A stretch of 35,770 nt of DNA from Rhodobiaceae bacterium (lineage in GTDB: Bacteria > Pseudomonadota > Alphaproteobacteria > RS24): positions 2,769 to 38,538 of the forward strand of contig JAHEIG010000006.1 of the NCBI GenBank assembly GCA_024639515.1, in the 5' to 3' direction. Below the pieces are notes generated by a model, which saw only the letters and a list, made by a program, of their open reading frames with translations, was not told the origin of the DNA and searched no databases. Shown one piece after another: positions 20,673-30,385 of this stretch. The position numbers and the translations under genes are program-made. Positions within the stretch are counted from its first letter, which is position 1; each line of letters opens with the position of its first letter.

Positions 20673-21608
20673 TCAGCCAGTGATTTGGTCAATCTTGGCC
20701 AGCACCTCATCAAGGCTGATATCGGCAATGTCAGGCTTTTCGAGCACTTGATACACCGCGCTGACGCCAGTGTTATGGGCCGGACTGAGCCCGCCAAATA
20801 GCGCCACACCTTTGGTGTTGGAGGCGGCCATCAAATGCGTCGGCCCGGTATCATTGCCGACCACCAAAGCGCAATGGGCACTCAACCCGACCAATTGGTT
20901 AAAGGTCAGCGGTTTGCCATTATCGAAAAGCGCGGTGGCTGGCAGCGATGCACATAAATCGATTTCGTCAGGGCCGGGGGCTGTCACGGTTTGTAGGCCG
21001 CGCGCCGTCAGTGCCTGTGAGAGCGCGGCATAATAGGGCCAACGCTTTTGCGGGTGTTTGGCCGAGGCGCCGGGAATAAGCAGCACGAAACCCGGCTTCA
21101 CACCGGCCTGCTGCATCACCGCCTCGACATCATCCGCCGCCCAGCTAACATCGGCGCGATACCCGGCTGATACATCGACACCGGCCAATGCCACTTGCTC
21201 GGCCAAATAATCGACCGCCGATAATTTGCGGCTGAAGTCAGGCGTGTAGCCGGCTGTTGCATGGCGCGAGCGCCCGCAAATAAAGGCCGGTTTCAACCAG
21301 CCATGATATTGCCCGCTGCGGTCTGAATTTTGCAGGTCAAAAACCATATCAAAGCCTTCGGCTTGCAGGCTTTTCTTCAACCGCCACTGCTTCAGCAAAT
21401 TGAGCCGCGACTGACGCCGATACTGGAAGAAGTCATCAATATGCACTGATTTAGACATAAACCGCGTATACAGCGGGTCGGTCATCAGGGTAATATGTGC
21501 CTCGGGAAATGACGCTCGAATACAGCGCATAATACCCTCGGCCAGAATGACATCGCCGAAAGCACCGAGCTTGATAATCAAAATCTTTTTTGGCGAAGGT
21601 TGCGGCAA
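20673..21608 (-). CDS. Glycosyltransferase family 9 (heptosyltransferase-like)
   Basis: KKILIIKLGAFGDVILAEGIMRCIRASFPEAHITLMTDPLY, PGASAKHPQKRWPYYAALSQAL, LVVGNDTGPTHLMAASNTKGVALFGG. Confidence 0.92.
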   Translation of the reverse strand: MPQPSPKKILIIKLGAFGDVILAEGIMRCIRASFPEAHITLMTDPLYTRFMSKSVHIDDFFQYRRQSRLNLLKQWRLKKSLQAEGFDMVFDLQNSDRSGQYHGWLKPAFICGRSRHATAGYTPDFSRKLSAVDYLAEQVALAGVDVSAGYRADVSWAADDVEAVMQQAGVKPGFVLLIPGASAKHPQKRWPYYAALSQALTARGLQTVTAPGPDEIDLCASLPATALFDNGKPLTFNQLVGLSAHCALVVGNDTGPTHLMAASNTKGVALFGGLSPAHNTGVSAVYQVLEKPDIADISLDEVLAKIDQITG

Positions 21609-21752
21609 AGCTCAGAACTCTCTGGGTTTGTTTTTTTTCGTCGACGACAAAATCGTCGCGATTGTCTATCTTGCTAACGTGATTTAATTGTAGCTATATG
21701 CTGTGTATACCGTGTTGCGGCTCGGAAAGTAAACATCCAGCATAATGAAGAT

Positions 21753-22976
21753 ATGTTTGGCCACTCAATGACCTCTATCAGTTTTGCCCTATTGCTTCTC
21801 ATTGGACCTTTTCTCGCATTTGCGATCAAAGGCCTTTCGGCTTTGCTGTCTTTGGCAGGGCTGGCGGCGCTTATATCGCTCTTGGTGCAGCGAAAATGGC
21901 CGGAAAAACAGGCGTGGCGCCGGTTTTTATGGCCGCTTGCCCTGCTTGCATGGATGATTGCGTCGGTGTCTTGGAGCGTCCATCCCGATGCCTTGGAAAG
22001 CTTGCTGAAACTGCTGCCCGCACTGGTTTTTTATGCCGCCCTCAGCTTTCAATTCGGCCAATTTGAGGCCGACGACAAAGCCCGCTGGCGCAAGCGCTAT
22101 GGCCTATCGCTGATGGCCGGCGTCCTGGTCGCCCTGGCGCTTGGCCCTTGGCCGTTTTACGCGCCGGGCCTCGAACATGCCATGCGCGATATTTTGGAGA
22201 TACCGCGTCAGGTCAACCGGTCGATTGGCATTATCGCGGTCTTGATTTTCATTCTGATTGCCTATCTCAAGCCGCATTATCCGCGACAATCGATGGTGCT
22301 ATTGGCCGCCACTGTGGTGGTTGCGATGCTGTCGCAAAGTCAGTCAGCCGCCCTGTCGATTATTATCGGCTTGCTTGCGGTGGGGCTGGCGCATATCTCG
22401 GTTGCCCTGTGCCGGCGGCTGATATTGCTCAGCTTTGCCGCTTCTCTGGTGCTGGCCGTGCCATTGGCGACCGCCGCCTTCGAACAGAATTGGACGCAAA
22501 AATACGCCCCCGAAGTGGTGAAGAAAAGCGCTTCGCCGACCATCCGCTCATGGATTTATTATGTTTATGCGCAAGAGATTAAACAGCGCCCGCTGATCGG
22601 CCACGGCCTGCAATCGGCCAAGGGCTTCTCGCCAAACGGGATGGACGATTATGTGCAACAGGGCCTCGATAATGATGTCCCTAAGATGTTCATCAAGTCG
22701 CTGAAAAAACCAGCGACGATTGCCGCCCACGCGCATAGCCTGTTCTTGCAAATTCTTTTCGAATTGGGGGTGATTGGCGCCATTCTCGCTTTCATGGCCT
22801 TGCGCCAGCTTCTGCCAAAAACCGAAAGCCACATCTCGAAATGGGTTTTGGGCACTTGGGCGGCCGGTCTCGGCACCACCATGTTCAGCTATCACTTATG
22901 GCAAAGCTGGCTCATCGCCGCCCTGCTGCTGGCTGCCTTAACCCGACAAATTTTACTCGACAAAGACGCCGCCTAA
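21753..22976 (+). CDS. O-antigen ligase / Wzy-like polymerase membrane protein
   Basis: 407 aa multi-TM; RPLIGHGLQSAKGFSP... and HAHSLFLQILFELGVIGAILAF, the Wzy_C motif region. Confidence 0.82.
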   Translation: MFGHSMTSISFALLLLIGPFLAFAIKGLSALLSLAGLAALISLLVQRKWPEKQAWRRFLWPLALLAWMIASVSWSVHPDALESLLKLLPALVFYAALSFQFGQFEADDKARWRKRYGLSLMAGVLVALALGPWPFYAPGLEHAMRDILEIPRQVNRSIGIIAVLIFILIAYLKPHYPRQSMVLLAATVVVAMLSQSQSAALSIIIGLLAVGLAHISVALCRRLILLSFAASLVLAVPLATAAFEQNWTQKYAPEVVKKSASPTIRSWIYYVYAQEIKQRPLIGHGLQSAKGFSPNGMDDYVQQGLDNDVPKMFIKSLKKPATIAAHAHSLFLQILFELGVIGAILAFMALRQLLPKTESHISKWVLGTWAAGLGTTMFSYHLWQSWLIAALLLAALTRQILLDKDAA

Positions 22977-22989
22977 GCAAGGACGCCGC

Positions 22990-24300
22990 CTAGGCTTTGA
23001 CGACAGCACACGCCGCATCATGGCCAGCCATGGCGTTGCGGGTATCCACAATCAATGCGGCTTTGGCTCCGACTTGCGCATAATCGACATTGTCATGGTC
23101 GGTAACAATGACCACGCAATCGGCCTTGGCGATCTCATCATCGCTCAACGCCACAGAAGCACGACCGGCAAGGGCGGCGTGCTCACGGGTCATCGGAATT
23201 TCATCAACATAAGGGTCGTGATAAACGCAGGCCGCGCCGGCTTCTTCAATCAGCTCGGTCAGCACCAAGGCGGGGCTTTCGCGCATATCGTCAATGTTCT
23301 TTTTATAGGCCATGCCCAACATCAGAACACGGGCACCGCTCAAGCCCTGCTTGCCCTGAATCTGCAATGCCTCATCCATCCGCGCCACGACATAATGCGG
23401 CATGTGGGTGTTAATCTCACCGGCCAGCTCAATAAACCGTGTCTCGACACCATGCTGGCGGGCTTTCCATGTCAGGTAAAACGGATCAATCGGAATACAA
23501 TGGCCGCCAAGCCCCGGGCCGGGGTAAAACGGCATGAAACCAAATGGTTTGGTTTTCGCCGCATTGATGACATCCCAGACATCAATATCCATTTTATCGA
23601 AAATCACTTTCAACTCATTGACCATGGCAATATTGACCGAGCGGAAAATATTCTCCGTCAGCTTGGCCGCCTCAGCCGCCCGCGAGCTGGAAACCGGCAC
23701 CAATTCCGAAATCACACCGTGATATAACGCCAAAGCCAATTCGAGCGCTTGCGGCGTGTCGGCGCCGACAATTTTAGGAATAGATGAGGTCGAGAAATTA
23801 ATATTGCCCGGGTCTTCGCGCTCTGGCGAATAGGCGAGATAATAATCTTCATTGGTTTTCAGGCCCGATGCCTCAAGCACCTGCGCCAATTCTGTATCGG
23901 TGGTGCCGGGATAGGTGCTCGACTCGAGCACCACTAGCTGGCCTTTTTGCAAATGTGTGGCAATCGACTTGCCGGTCGCCAGCACTGGCCCCAAATCAGG
24001 GTCGCGGCCATTTTTCAGCGGCGTCGGCACGCAAATGATAATCGCATCCATATCGGCCAGACCGGCGAAATCTGTGGTCGCAGAAAACCGCCCACTGGCA
24101 TTCATCGCCTGCACTGTGTCGTCGCCAATATGTTTGATATAGGTCTGCCCGCGCGACAAGGTTTCCGGCTTATCGGGATCAATATCGAAACCAACCACGT
24201 GAAACTCATTGTCGACAAACGCCTTGGCCAAGGGCAGCCCGACATAGCCGAGGCCGATAATGCCAATTTTCGCCTGTTTATTTTTCAGTTTGTCTAACAT
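22990..24300 (-). CDS. Nucleotide-sugar dehydrogenase (UDP-HexNAc/UDP-glucose dehydrogenase family, TviB/WbpA-like)
   Basis: AKIGIIGLGYVGLPLAKAFVDNEFHVVGFDID, VVLESSTYPGTTDTEL, LTENIFRSVNIAMVNELK, PGPGLGGHCIPIDPFYLTWKA, VLMLGMAYKKNIDDMRESPAL. Confidence 0.92.
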   Translation of the reverse strand: MLDKLKNKQAKIGIIGLGYVGLPLAKAFVDNEFHVVGFDIDPDKPETLSRGQTYIKHIGDDTVQAMNASGRFSATTDFAGLADMDAIIICVPTPLKNGRDPDLGPVLATGKSIATHLQKGQLVVLESSTYPGTTDTELAQVLEASGLKTNEDYYLAYSPEREDPGNINFSTSSIPKIVGADTPQALELALALYHGVISELVPVSSSRAAEAAKLTENIFRSVNIAMVNELKVIFDKMDIDVWDVINAAKTKPFGFMPFYPGPGLGGHCIPIDPFYLTWKARQHGVETRFIELAGEINTHMPHYVVARMDEALQIQGKQGLSGARVLMLGMAYKKNIDDMRESPALVLTELIEEAGAACVYHDPYVDEIPMTREHAALAGRASVALSDDEIAKADCVVIVTDHDNVDYAQVGAKAALIVDTRNAMAGHDAACAVVKA

Positions 24301-24442
24301 GGTCAATGCGCGCCTATTCACGGAAACACGAAGAATTTTTTCAAAATAGCCAGCATTTCCACTAACACAACTAAAAACTGCCTTCGTCTGTCAAACTGCT
24401 CTATGCTATGGCGAGATATCGCAACCTAAAGATTTGAGTCCG

Positions 24443-26572
24443 ATGAAGCTGAACAAAAAATCACCCAAGACCCCCCACTTCATGACGCTTTGCTTTGCTG
24501 TGGCAATGGCCAGCACCGGCTTTGCCGTGGCGCAGACGCCAAGTAGCGGCGGCTCCATCGAAGCCGACGCGGTTCAGTTTGACGAAGCCGAGGGCACGCT
24601 GGATGCCAAAGGCAATGTCGCGATTGAGCGCGACGGACAAACCCTGCGCGCCGACACCGTTTTGTGGAAGCGCCAAGACAACACCATGGATGCATCAGGC
24701 CAAGTGATACTCACCGAACCAGACGGCACCCGCACCGACGCCCAGCGCATGGTGCTCGACAATCAATTATCGGCTGGTGAAATGTATGAGATGCGCCAGA
24801 CCCTGCCCAATCAGGCATGGATTAAAGCCGACACCGCTTCGGTCAGCGACAGCAACATCAAAGCCAATGATATCGCCTATTCCGCCTGCCCCGAATGCGA
24901 AGACCCAGAGGCCAGCCCGCTTTGGCAATTTAAAGCCCGCACCATTGACTATGACCGCGTCGCCCAAGATGTTCGCTATCGTGATGTGCGCCTTGAAGTG
25001 GCTGGTGTGCCGGTGCTGTATTCGCCGTATTTTGTGCACCCGGGGCCAGAAGTCGTCCGCCGCAGCGGTTTTTTGAACCCGAGCTTTGATTCATCTGAAG
25101 CGTTTGGCGCTGGTATTGAAACGCCCTATCATTTCGCGCTGGCATCGAATTACGACCTCACCGTGCGGCCACGTTTCAGCGAAAAACAAGACCCGTATCT
25201 GGTCAGTAATTGGCGCCATCTGACACGCTGGGGCGAATATGAAGTCAATACTTATATGCATGACTCAGATGATGCGCTGCTGACCTCAAATCCGGATGAA
25301 AGTTTCAATTTTGGCGTCAAAGCCTCGGGCAGCTTTGTGTTTAATGACTGGCACACGAAATTCAAACTGGTCGACGCCAATGATGATTTATTCTTCCGCC
25401 GCTACAAGGTCGACAGTCTCGACAAAATGGAAAGCAATGCCACGTCGGTGAATTATCTCGACAATGGCTATGTGCAAGTGGCGGCGTATAAATATCGCAG
25501 CGCCCTGCGCGACGAGACTGATAAGACAGTCGATGTGATTTTGCCGAGCATTACCCACCGCCTCGACTTCGACACGCCGCTGGCCAAGGGTCAGTTGTCG
25601 ATGCTCAATAGCCTGCAACACAATAGCCGTGGCCTGGGGCTGGACATCACCGAAGCCTCATCGCGCCTGACATGGGACCGGCAAATTATCTCCAAAAGCG
25701 GGCTGGTCTGGGACGCCCGCAACGCCTTGCAATTAGACGCGTATCATTATTCACAAAAAACCGGCGACCCCATCACCAAAGAGGGTGCCCCCAAAACCTT
25801 GGCGGCAAATTCAGCCAGCCTGCAATTGTCTTATCCGCTTGAGAAATTGAGCCGGACAAACAGCCAGACCATCACGCCAGAAATGCAAGTCGTGCTGGCC
25901 ACCGATAATGAGCGCTATGAGGATATTCCCTACACATCCAGCGCGACGCTGGATTTATCGCAAGGCTCGCTGTTTCAGTTCGCCGCGCCGCAAGACGAGT
26001 CGAGCCGGATCAATGTCGGCATCTCGCATGAGATGAACCATGTGAACACGCTGGATACCCGCTTCTTTGCCGGCCAGTCCTATAATCTATCGTCGCAAGA
26101 CCATGCGCTGAGAACTGGCTATGGCGACGGCAGCTCGGCGCTGATTACCCGCGCCGAAATCGGCTATGGGCCAGCCAATAGCCGCTTCCAATTCAGCCAA
26201 GATTTGCGCACCGACCCGAGCAATTTGGAAACCTTGCGCAACCGCACCACGGCGCAGTATCGCCGCGACGGGTTCTCCATCGGCACCAGCTATTCTTTCT
26301 ATGAGGCCGGTCAAAACGGCGACGACCCGAAGAAAGAGCAAACCGTGCAAATGGACTGGCAAATGTCGAAAAATTGGAACTTTGAAACCAGCCATCGCCG
26401 CGACCTCGAGCTTGACCGCAATGTCATGTCATCGGCGCAACTGGTCTATGAAGACATTTGCACCATCCTGACCTTTGCCGTCACCCGCGATTACGCCAGC
26501 ATCGACAATCTCGAGCCTGAGACATCGCTGAGCTTCACCTTTGTTCTCAAAACCCTCGGCGGCACGCAATAA
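24443..26572 (+). CDS. lptD: LPS-assembly protein LptD (OstA-type outer-membrane protein)
   Basis: Signal peptide; OstA repeats EADAVQFDEAEGTLDAKGNVAIERDGQTLRADTVLWKR; SACPECEDPEASPLWQFKARTIDYD; VLYSPYFVHPGPEVVRRSGFLNPSF; C-terminal beta-barrel. Confidence 0.9.
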   Translation: MKLNKKSPKTPHFMTLCFAVAMASTGFAVAQTPSSGGSIEADAVQFDEAEGTLDAKGNVAIERDGQTLRADTVLWKRQDNTMDASGQVILTEPDGTRTDAQRMVLDNQLSAGEMYEMRQTLPNQAWIKADTASVSDSNIKANDIAYSACPECEDPEASPLWQFKARTIDYDRVAQDVRYRDVRLEVAGVPVLYSPYFVHPGPEVVRRSGFLNPSFDSSEAFGAGIETPYHFALASNYDLTVRPRFSEKQDPYLVSNWRHLTRWGEYEVNTYMHDSDDALLTSNPDESFNFGVKASGSFVFNDWHTKFKLVDANDDLFFRRYKVDSLDKMESNATSVNYLDNGYVQVAAYKYRSALRDETDKTVDVILPSITHRLDFDTPLAKGQLSMLNSLQHNSRGLGLDITEASSRLTWDRQIISKSGLVWDARNALQLDAYHYSQKTGDPITKEGAPKTLAANSASLQLSYPLEKLSRTNSQTITPEMQVVLATDNERYEDIPYTSSATLDLSQGSLFQFAAPQDESSRINVGISHEMNHVNTLDTRFFAGQSYNLSSQDHALRTGYGDGSSALITRAEIGYGPANSRFQFSQDLRTDPSNLETLRNRTTAQYRRDGFSIGTSYSFYEAGQNGDDPKKEQTVQMDWQMSKNWNFETSHRRDLELDRNVMSSAQLVYEDICTILTFAVTRDYASIDNLEPETSLSFTFVLKTLGGTQ

Positions 26573-26634
26573 GCTCAAAGTCTCCTTGCATGCGCCCCGC
26601 CTGATTGGTTAGGCTCTGGGCCGGAGGAGTTACC

Positions 26635-26856
26635 ATGCGCACTAAAATTACCAGCGAGATCGCTGGACAAGTTTGGAAAGTCATCGCCAAGCAAGGCGAC
26701 AGCGTCGCCGTCGATGATGTGATTGTCATTTTGGAATCCATGAAAATGGAAATCCCTGTTCAGGCCACGAAAGCTGGCGTGGTGTCAGAACTCCTCGTCG
26801 CTGAAGAAGACATGATCAGCGAAGATCAGCATATTGCCACAATTGAAAGCGAGTAA
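26635..26856 (+). CDS. Single-domain biotin/lipoyl carrier (BCCP-like, 73 aa)
   Basis: GDSVAVDDVIVILESMKMEIPVQATKAGVVSELLV: ESMKM biotinylation motif. Confidence 0.92.
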   Translation: MRTKITSEIAGQVWKVIAKQGDSVAVDDVIVILESMKMEIPVQATKAGVVSELLVAEEDMISEDQHIATIESE

Positions 26857-26861
26857 GCAGG

Positions 26862-28433
26862 ATGAGCTGGCAAGACCAGATTGACGAAATTCACCAACGC
26901 CGCGCTTTGGCCAAACAACAAGGCGGCGCAGAGGCAGTCGACAAACACCACGCCAAAGGCCGCCTGACCATCCGCGAACGCATTGACGGGCTGCTCGACG
27001 ATAATAGTTTCGATGAAGTCGGCGAAGGCGCGGGCGTGCCGGAATATGACGAAAACGGCAAGCTGAAAGATTTCCAACCGGCCAATTTTATTCTCGGCTT
27101 TGGCCAGCTAGATGGCCGCAAAGTGATTGTCGGCGGCGAAGATTTCACCGTCAAAGGCGGCTCGCCCAATCCGGCGGGTTTGCGCAAAAGCGTTTATACG
27201 GAAGAACTGGCCCTACAATATAAAATGCCGCTTATCCGCCTGCATGAAGGTGGCGGCGGCTCGGTTGGTGGCACCGGCCAAGACAAAAAACGCCGCCCCT
27301 TGGGCGAACCGGTGTTTTCGACCTCGCGCTTTGTGCCATTGGCCAAAACGCTGGGCGTGGTGCCAGTGGCCACCGCCGCCCTCGGCCCGGTCGCTGGACT
27401 GCCTGCCGCCCGCTTGGTAGCGTCGCATTTTTCTGTGATGACCGAAAACGCCGCCGTGCTGATTGCTGGCCCGCAAGTGGTCAAGCGCGCTCTAGGTCAT
27501 GATATGACCAAAGAGGAACTAGGCGGCCCTGCCGTACATTTGAAAAGCGGTGCGATTGATAATCTGGCGGTCGATGAGCAAGACGCGTTTGATCAAATCC
27601 GCCAGTTCCTGTCTTACTTGCCCGATAATGCTTGGGCCTTCCCGCCGCATCTCAGCAATGATGACAAAATTGATCGCTGCGACGACACGCTGGCCAGCAT
27701 TGTGCCGACCAACCGCCGCCAGCCATTTCAGATGCGCAAAATCATCAACGCGGTGGTTGACCAGCAAAATGGCGACAGCAGTTTCTTTGAAATGGGCCGC
27801 AAATACGGCCCCAGCCTGATTACTGGCTTGGCGCGGTTGAACGGCCACGCCGTCGGGGTGATTGGCAATGATTGCATGTTCTACGCCGGTGCCATGACCG
27901 CATCGGCGGCGCAAAAACTGCGGCGCTTCGCCGATTTCTGCAACAGTTTCCATTTGCCGATTGTCAGCTTTGTCGATGAGCCGGGCTTTATGATTGGGCC
28001 AGACAGCGAAATGGCCGGCACCATCCGGCATGGCACCGCTGCCATCTCAGCGGTGTTGCAATCGCGTGTGCCTTGGGCCAGCGTGCAAGTGCTAAAAGCC
28101 TTTGGGGTGGCTGCACAAGCGCATTTTGGCCTGGAGTCTTATATTCTGTCATGGCCGAGCGCGGCCAGTGGTGCGCTACCCGTAGAAGGCGGCGTGGCGG
28201 TGGCCTTTGGCCGCGAGATTGCCGCCGCCGACGACCCGGAAGCGCGTCAAAAAGAATTGGAAGACATGCTGGCGGCCAGCCAATCGCCATTCCCGCGTGC
28301 CGAAGGTTTGTCAGTGCATGAGATTATTGACCCGCGCGAGACCCGCCCCAAGCTCATCGCTTGGCTGGAAAACGCCCAACACGCCTATCGAACAACCGCC
28401 CCTGAACCCTATCTCACAACCATGCGGCCATAG
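26862..28433 (+). CDS. Acyl-CoA carboxylase carboxyltransferase subunit (PccB/AccD5-like)
   Basis: 523 aa; AKGRLTIRERIDGLLDDNSFDEVG, GGSVGGTGQ, FVDEPGFMIGPDSEMAGTIRHGTAAISAV; 5 nt downstream of the BCCP gene. Confidence 0.9.
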   Translation: MSWQDQIDEIHQRRALAKQQGGAEAVDKHHAKGRLTIRERIDGLLDDNSFDEVGEGAGVPEYDENGKLKDFQPANFILGFGQLDGRKVIVGGEDFTVKGGSPNPAGLRKSVYTEELALQYKMPLIRLHEGGGGSVGGTGQDKKRRPLGEPVFSTSRFVPLAKTLGVVPVATAALGPVAGLPAARLVASHFSVMTENAAVLIAGPQVVKRALGHDMTKEELGGPAVHLKSGAIDNLAVDEQDAFDQIRQFLSYLPDNAWAFPPHLSNDDKIDRCDDTLASIVPTNRRQPFQMRKIINAVVDQQNGDSSFFEMGRKYGPSLITGLARLNGHAVGVIGNDCMFYAGAMTASAAQKLRRFADFCNSFHLPIVSFVDEPGFMIGPDSEMAGTIRHGTAAISAVLQSRVPWASVQVLKAFGVAAQAHFGLESYILSWPSAASGALPVEGGVAVAFGREIAAADDPEARQKELEDMLAASQSPFPRAEGLSVHEIIDPRETRPKLIAWLENAQHAYRTTAPEPYLTTMRP

Positions 28434-28533
28434 CATGCAGCCATAGACTGGGCACAATCCGCCTCAACGCGGCGCAATTTGCAATCAGCAACGAAATGGG
28501 CGACAAAAGTGGCCCCCATTAAAGGAGAGAATA

Positions 28534-29664
28534 ATGAGCCAAAATCAACAGGTATTTTCAACCATCACCAGCAAAGGTGAATTGGAACTAACCCTTCAAA
28601 CCAGCGACATGCCGACCCCTGGCCCTGATGATATTGTGGTGCGCATGGAAGCCGCGCCGATTAACCCATCAGATATGTGGCCGCTTTTCGGCCCAGCCGA
28701 TTTCAGTGGCGCCCAATTTGACGCCAGCGCCGACACACCAAAGCTGACCGCGCCTGTGCCAGAAGCGTTTCTTGGTGCCGTGCGCGCCCGCCTCGACCAA
28801 ACCCTGCCGGTTGGCAATGAGGGGGCTGGCGTTGTCGTGGCAACCGGTGACAGCCCAGAAGCCAAAGCGCTCGAGGGCAAAGTCGTCGCCGTCATGCCCG
28901 GTGGCGCGTTCTCGAAATATGTCAAAGTACCGGCCAATTCGGTATTGGTGCACAATGAAGGCACGACCCCGCTTGAAGCCTCGTCATCTTTCGTCAACCC
29001 GCTAACGGCGCTGTGTTTCCTCGAGACCATGCGGCTTGAAAACCACACGGCTTTTGTTCACACGGCAGCGGCGTCTAATCTTGGCCAAATGCTGGTCAAG
29101 CTGTGCAAAAATGAAAATGTGCCCCTGGTCAATATCGTCCGCTCACAACAGCAGGTTGATATTCTCAAAGGCCTAGGTGCAGAACATGTCTGCAATTCAA
29201 GCGATGCTGACTTCGAAGATCGCCTGATTGAAGCACTTGATGCGACCGGCGCAACGCTGGCGTTTGACGCCACTGGTGGCGGCGAGCTGGCCAACATCAT
29301 CTTGGGCTGCATGGAGCGGTCGCTGAGCAAAAACGCCAAAGGCCTGAACACATACGGCTCAAGCGAGCTGAAACAGGTCTATCTCTATGGCGGCCTCGAT
29401 GTTGGCCCGACACTGTTGAAACGCGGCTATGGCATGAGCTGGGCCGTTGGTGGCTGGTTGATGCCGCTGGCACTGGCCCGCATTGGCATGGAGCGTACAG
29501 GCGAATTGCGCCAGCGTGTGGCCGATGAATTGAAAACCACTTTCGCCAGCGCCTACACCGATGAGTTGTCGCTTCTCGAAATGATGGATCCGCAACAAAT
29601 CGCCCGCTATCTGCCCAAGAAAACCGGCGAAAAATACGTTGTGACAGCCCAAAAAGGCGCCTAA
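28534..29664 (+). CDS. Zinc-binding dehydrogenase / quinone oxidoreductase-like MDR protein
   Basis: IVVRMEAAPINPSDMWPLFG, LPVGNEGAGVVVATGDS, HTAAASNLGQMLVKLCKNENVPLVNIVRS, TLAFDATGGGELA. Confidence 0.85.
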   Translation: MSQNQQVFSTITSKGELELTLQTSDMPTPGPDDIVVRMEAAPINPSDMWPLFGPADFSGAQFDASADTPKLTAPVPEAFLGAVRARLDQTLPVGNEGAGVVVATGDSPEAKALEGKVVAVMPGGAFSKYVKVPANSVLVHNEGTTPLEASSSFVNPLTALCFLETMRLENHTAFVHTAAASNLGQMLVKLCKNENVPLVNIVRSQQQVDILKGLGAEHVCNSSDADFEDRLIEALDATGATLAFDATGGGELANIILGCMERSLSKNAKGLNTYGSSELKQVYLYGGLDVGPTLLKRGYGMSWAVGGWLMPLALARIGMERTGELRQRVADELKTTFASAYTDELSLLEMMDPQQIARYLPKKTGEKYVVTAQKGA

Positions 29665-29709
29665 GCGCGTCTTTCAGCGAAGATCCACGAGGATCAGCTA
29701 GGAAAAGAC

Positions 29710-30351
29710 ATGCAAGCCATTGTAATCGGCGCGACCGGTCTCGTCGGCACCAGCCTGACGCAGCAATTGGCCGCCAATGAGCGCTTCTCCTCAATCACCA
29801 CGCTGGCGCGACGGACGGCATTTAAAGATCTCGACAAGGTGAACCATCACCTTGTCGATTTCGCCGCTCTCGAGAGCCATGCCGATTTGTTGACCGGTGA
29901 TGTTTTATTCTCCACCCTCGGCACCACCAAAAAACAGGCTGGCTCGCTCGACGCCCAGCGCATCATTGATGTTGATTATCAATTAAAAGCCGCCGATATT
30001 GCCGCCCGCAATGGGGTCGCCCATTTGGTGCTGGTCTCGTCAAGCGGCGCCAATGCCCAAAGCGCCAACCCTTATTTGCAAATGAAGGGGGCTTTGGAGG
30101 ACGCGGTCAAACAATTGCCGTTTCAGCGGATCAGTATTCTACAGCCATCGCTGCTCAAAGGCCCGCGCGTCGGCACCCGCCTCGGCGAGGTGGCTGGGCA
30201 GATGATCATGCCGCTTTTCACCTGGGCACCGGGCTTGCGCAAATACCGGCCAATCCATTGCGATGTCGTCGCCGCTAAGATGATAGGCGTCGCGCTTGGC
30301 CAAAATCAGCCGCTAGCGACCTATCGTTTGCAAGAGGTTTTCGCCCCATAA
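29710..30351 (+). CDS. NAD(P)H-binding oxidoreductase (atypical SDR, HTATIP2/YwnB-like)
   Basis: AIVIGATGLVGTSLTQQL nucleotide-binding motif; LVLVSSSGANAQSANPYLQMKGALEDAVKQLPFQRISILQPSLLKGPR. Confidence 0.85.
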   Translation: MQAIVIGATGLVGTSLTQQLAANERFSSITTLARRTAFKDLDKVNHHLVDFAALESHADLLTGDVLFSTLGTTKKQAGSLDAQRIIDVDYQLKAADIAARNGVAHLVLVSSSGANAQSANPYLQMKGALEDAVKQLPFQRISILQPSLLKGPRVGTRLGEVAGQMIMPLFTWAPGLRKYRPIHCDVVAAKMIGVALGQNQPLATYRLQEVFAP

Positions 30352-30385
30352 GCGCGGCTGTGGCGATGCTGGTCGCGAAAGTTTT

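Noticed and set aside
29680-29693. GATCC-ACGA-GGATC hairpin between two oxidoreductase genes
   Set aside because: 5-bp stem with no T-run; too short to call a terminator or regulatory site.
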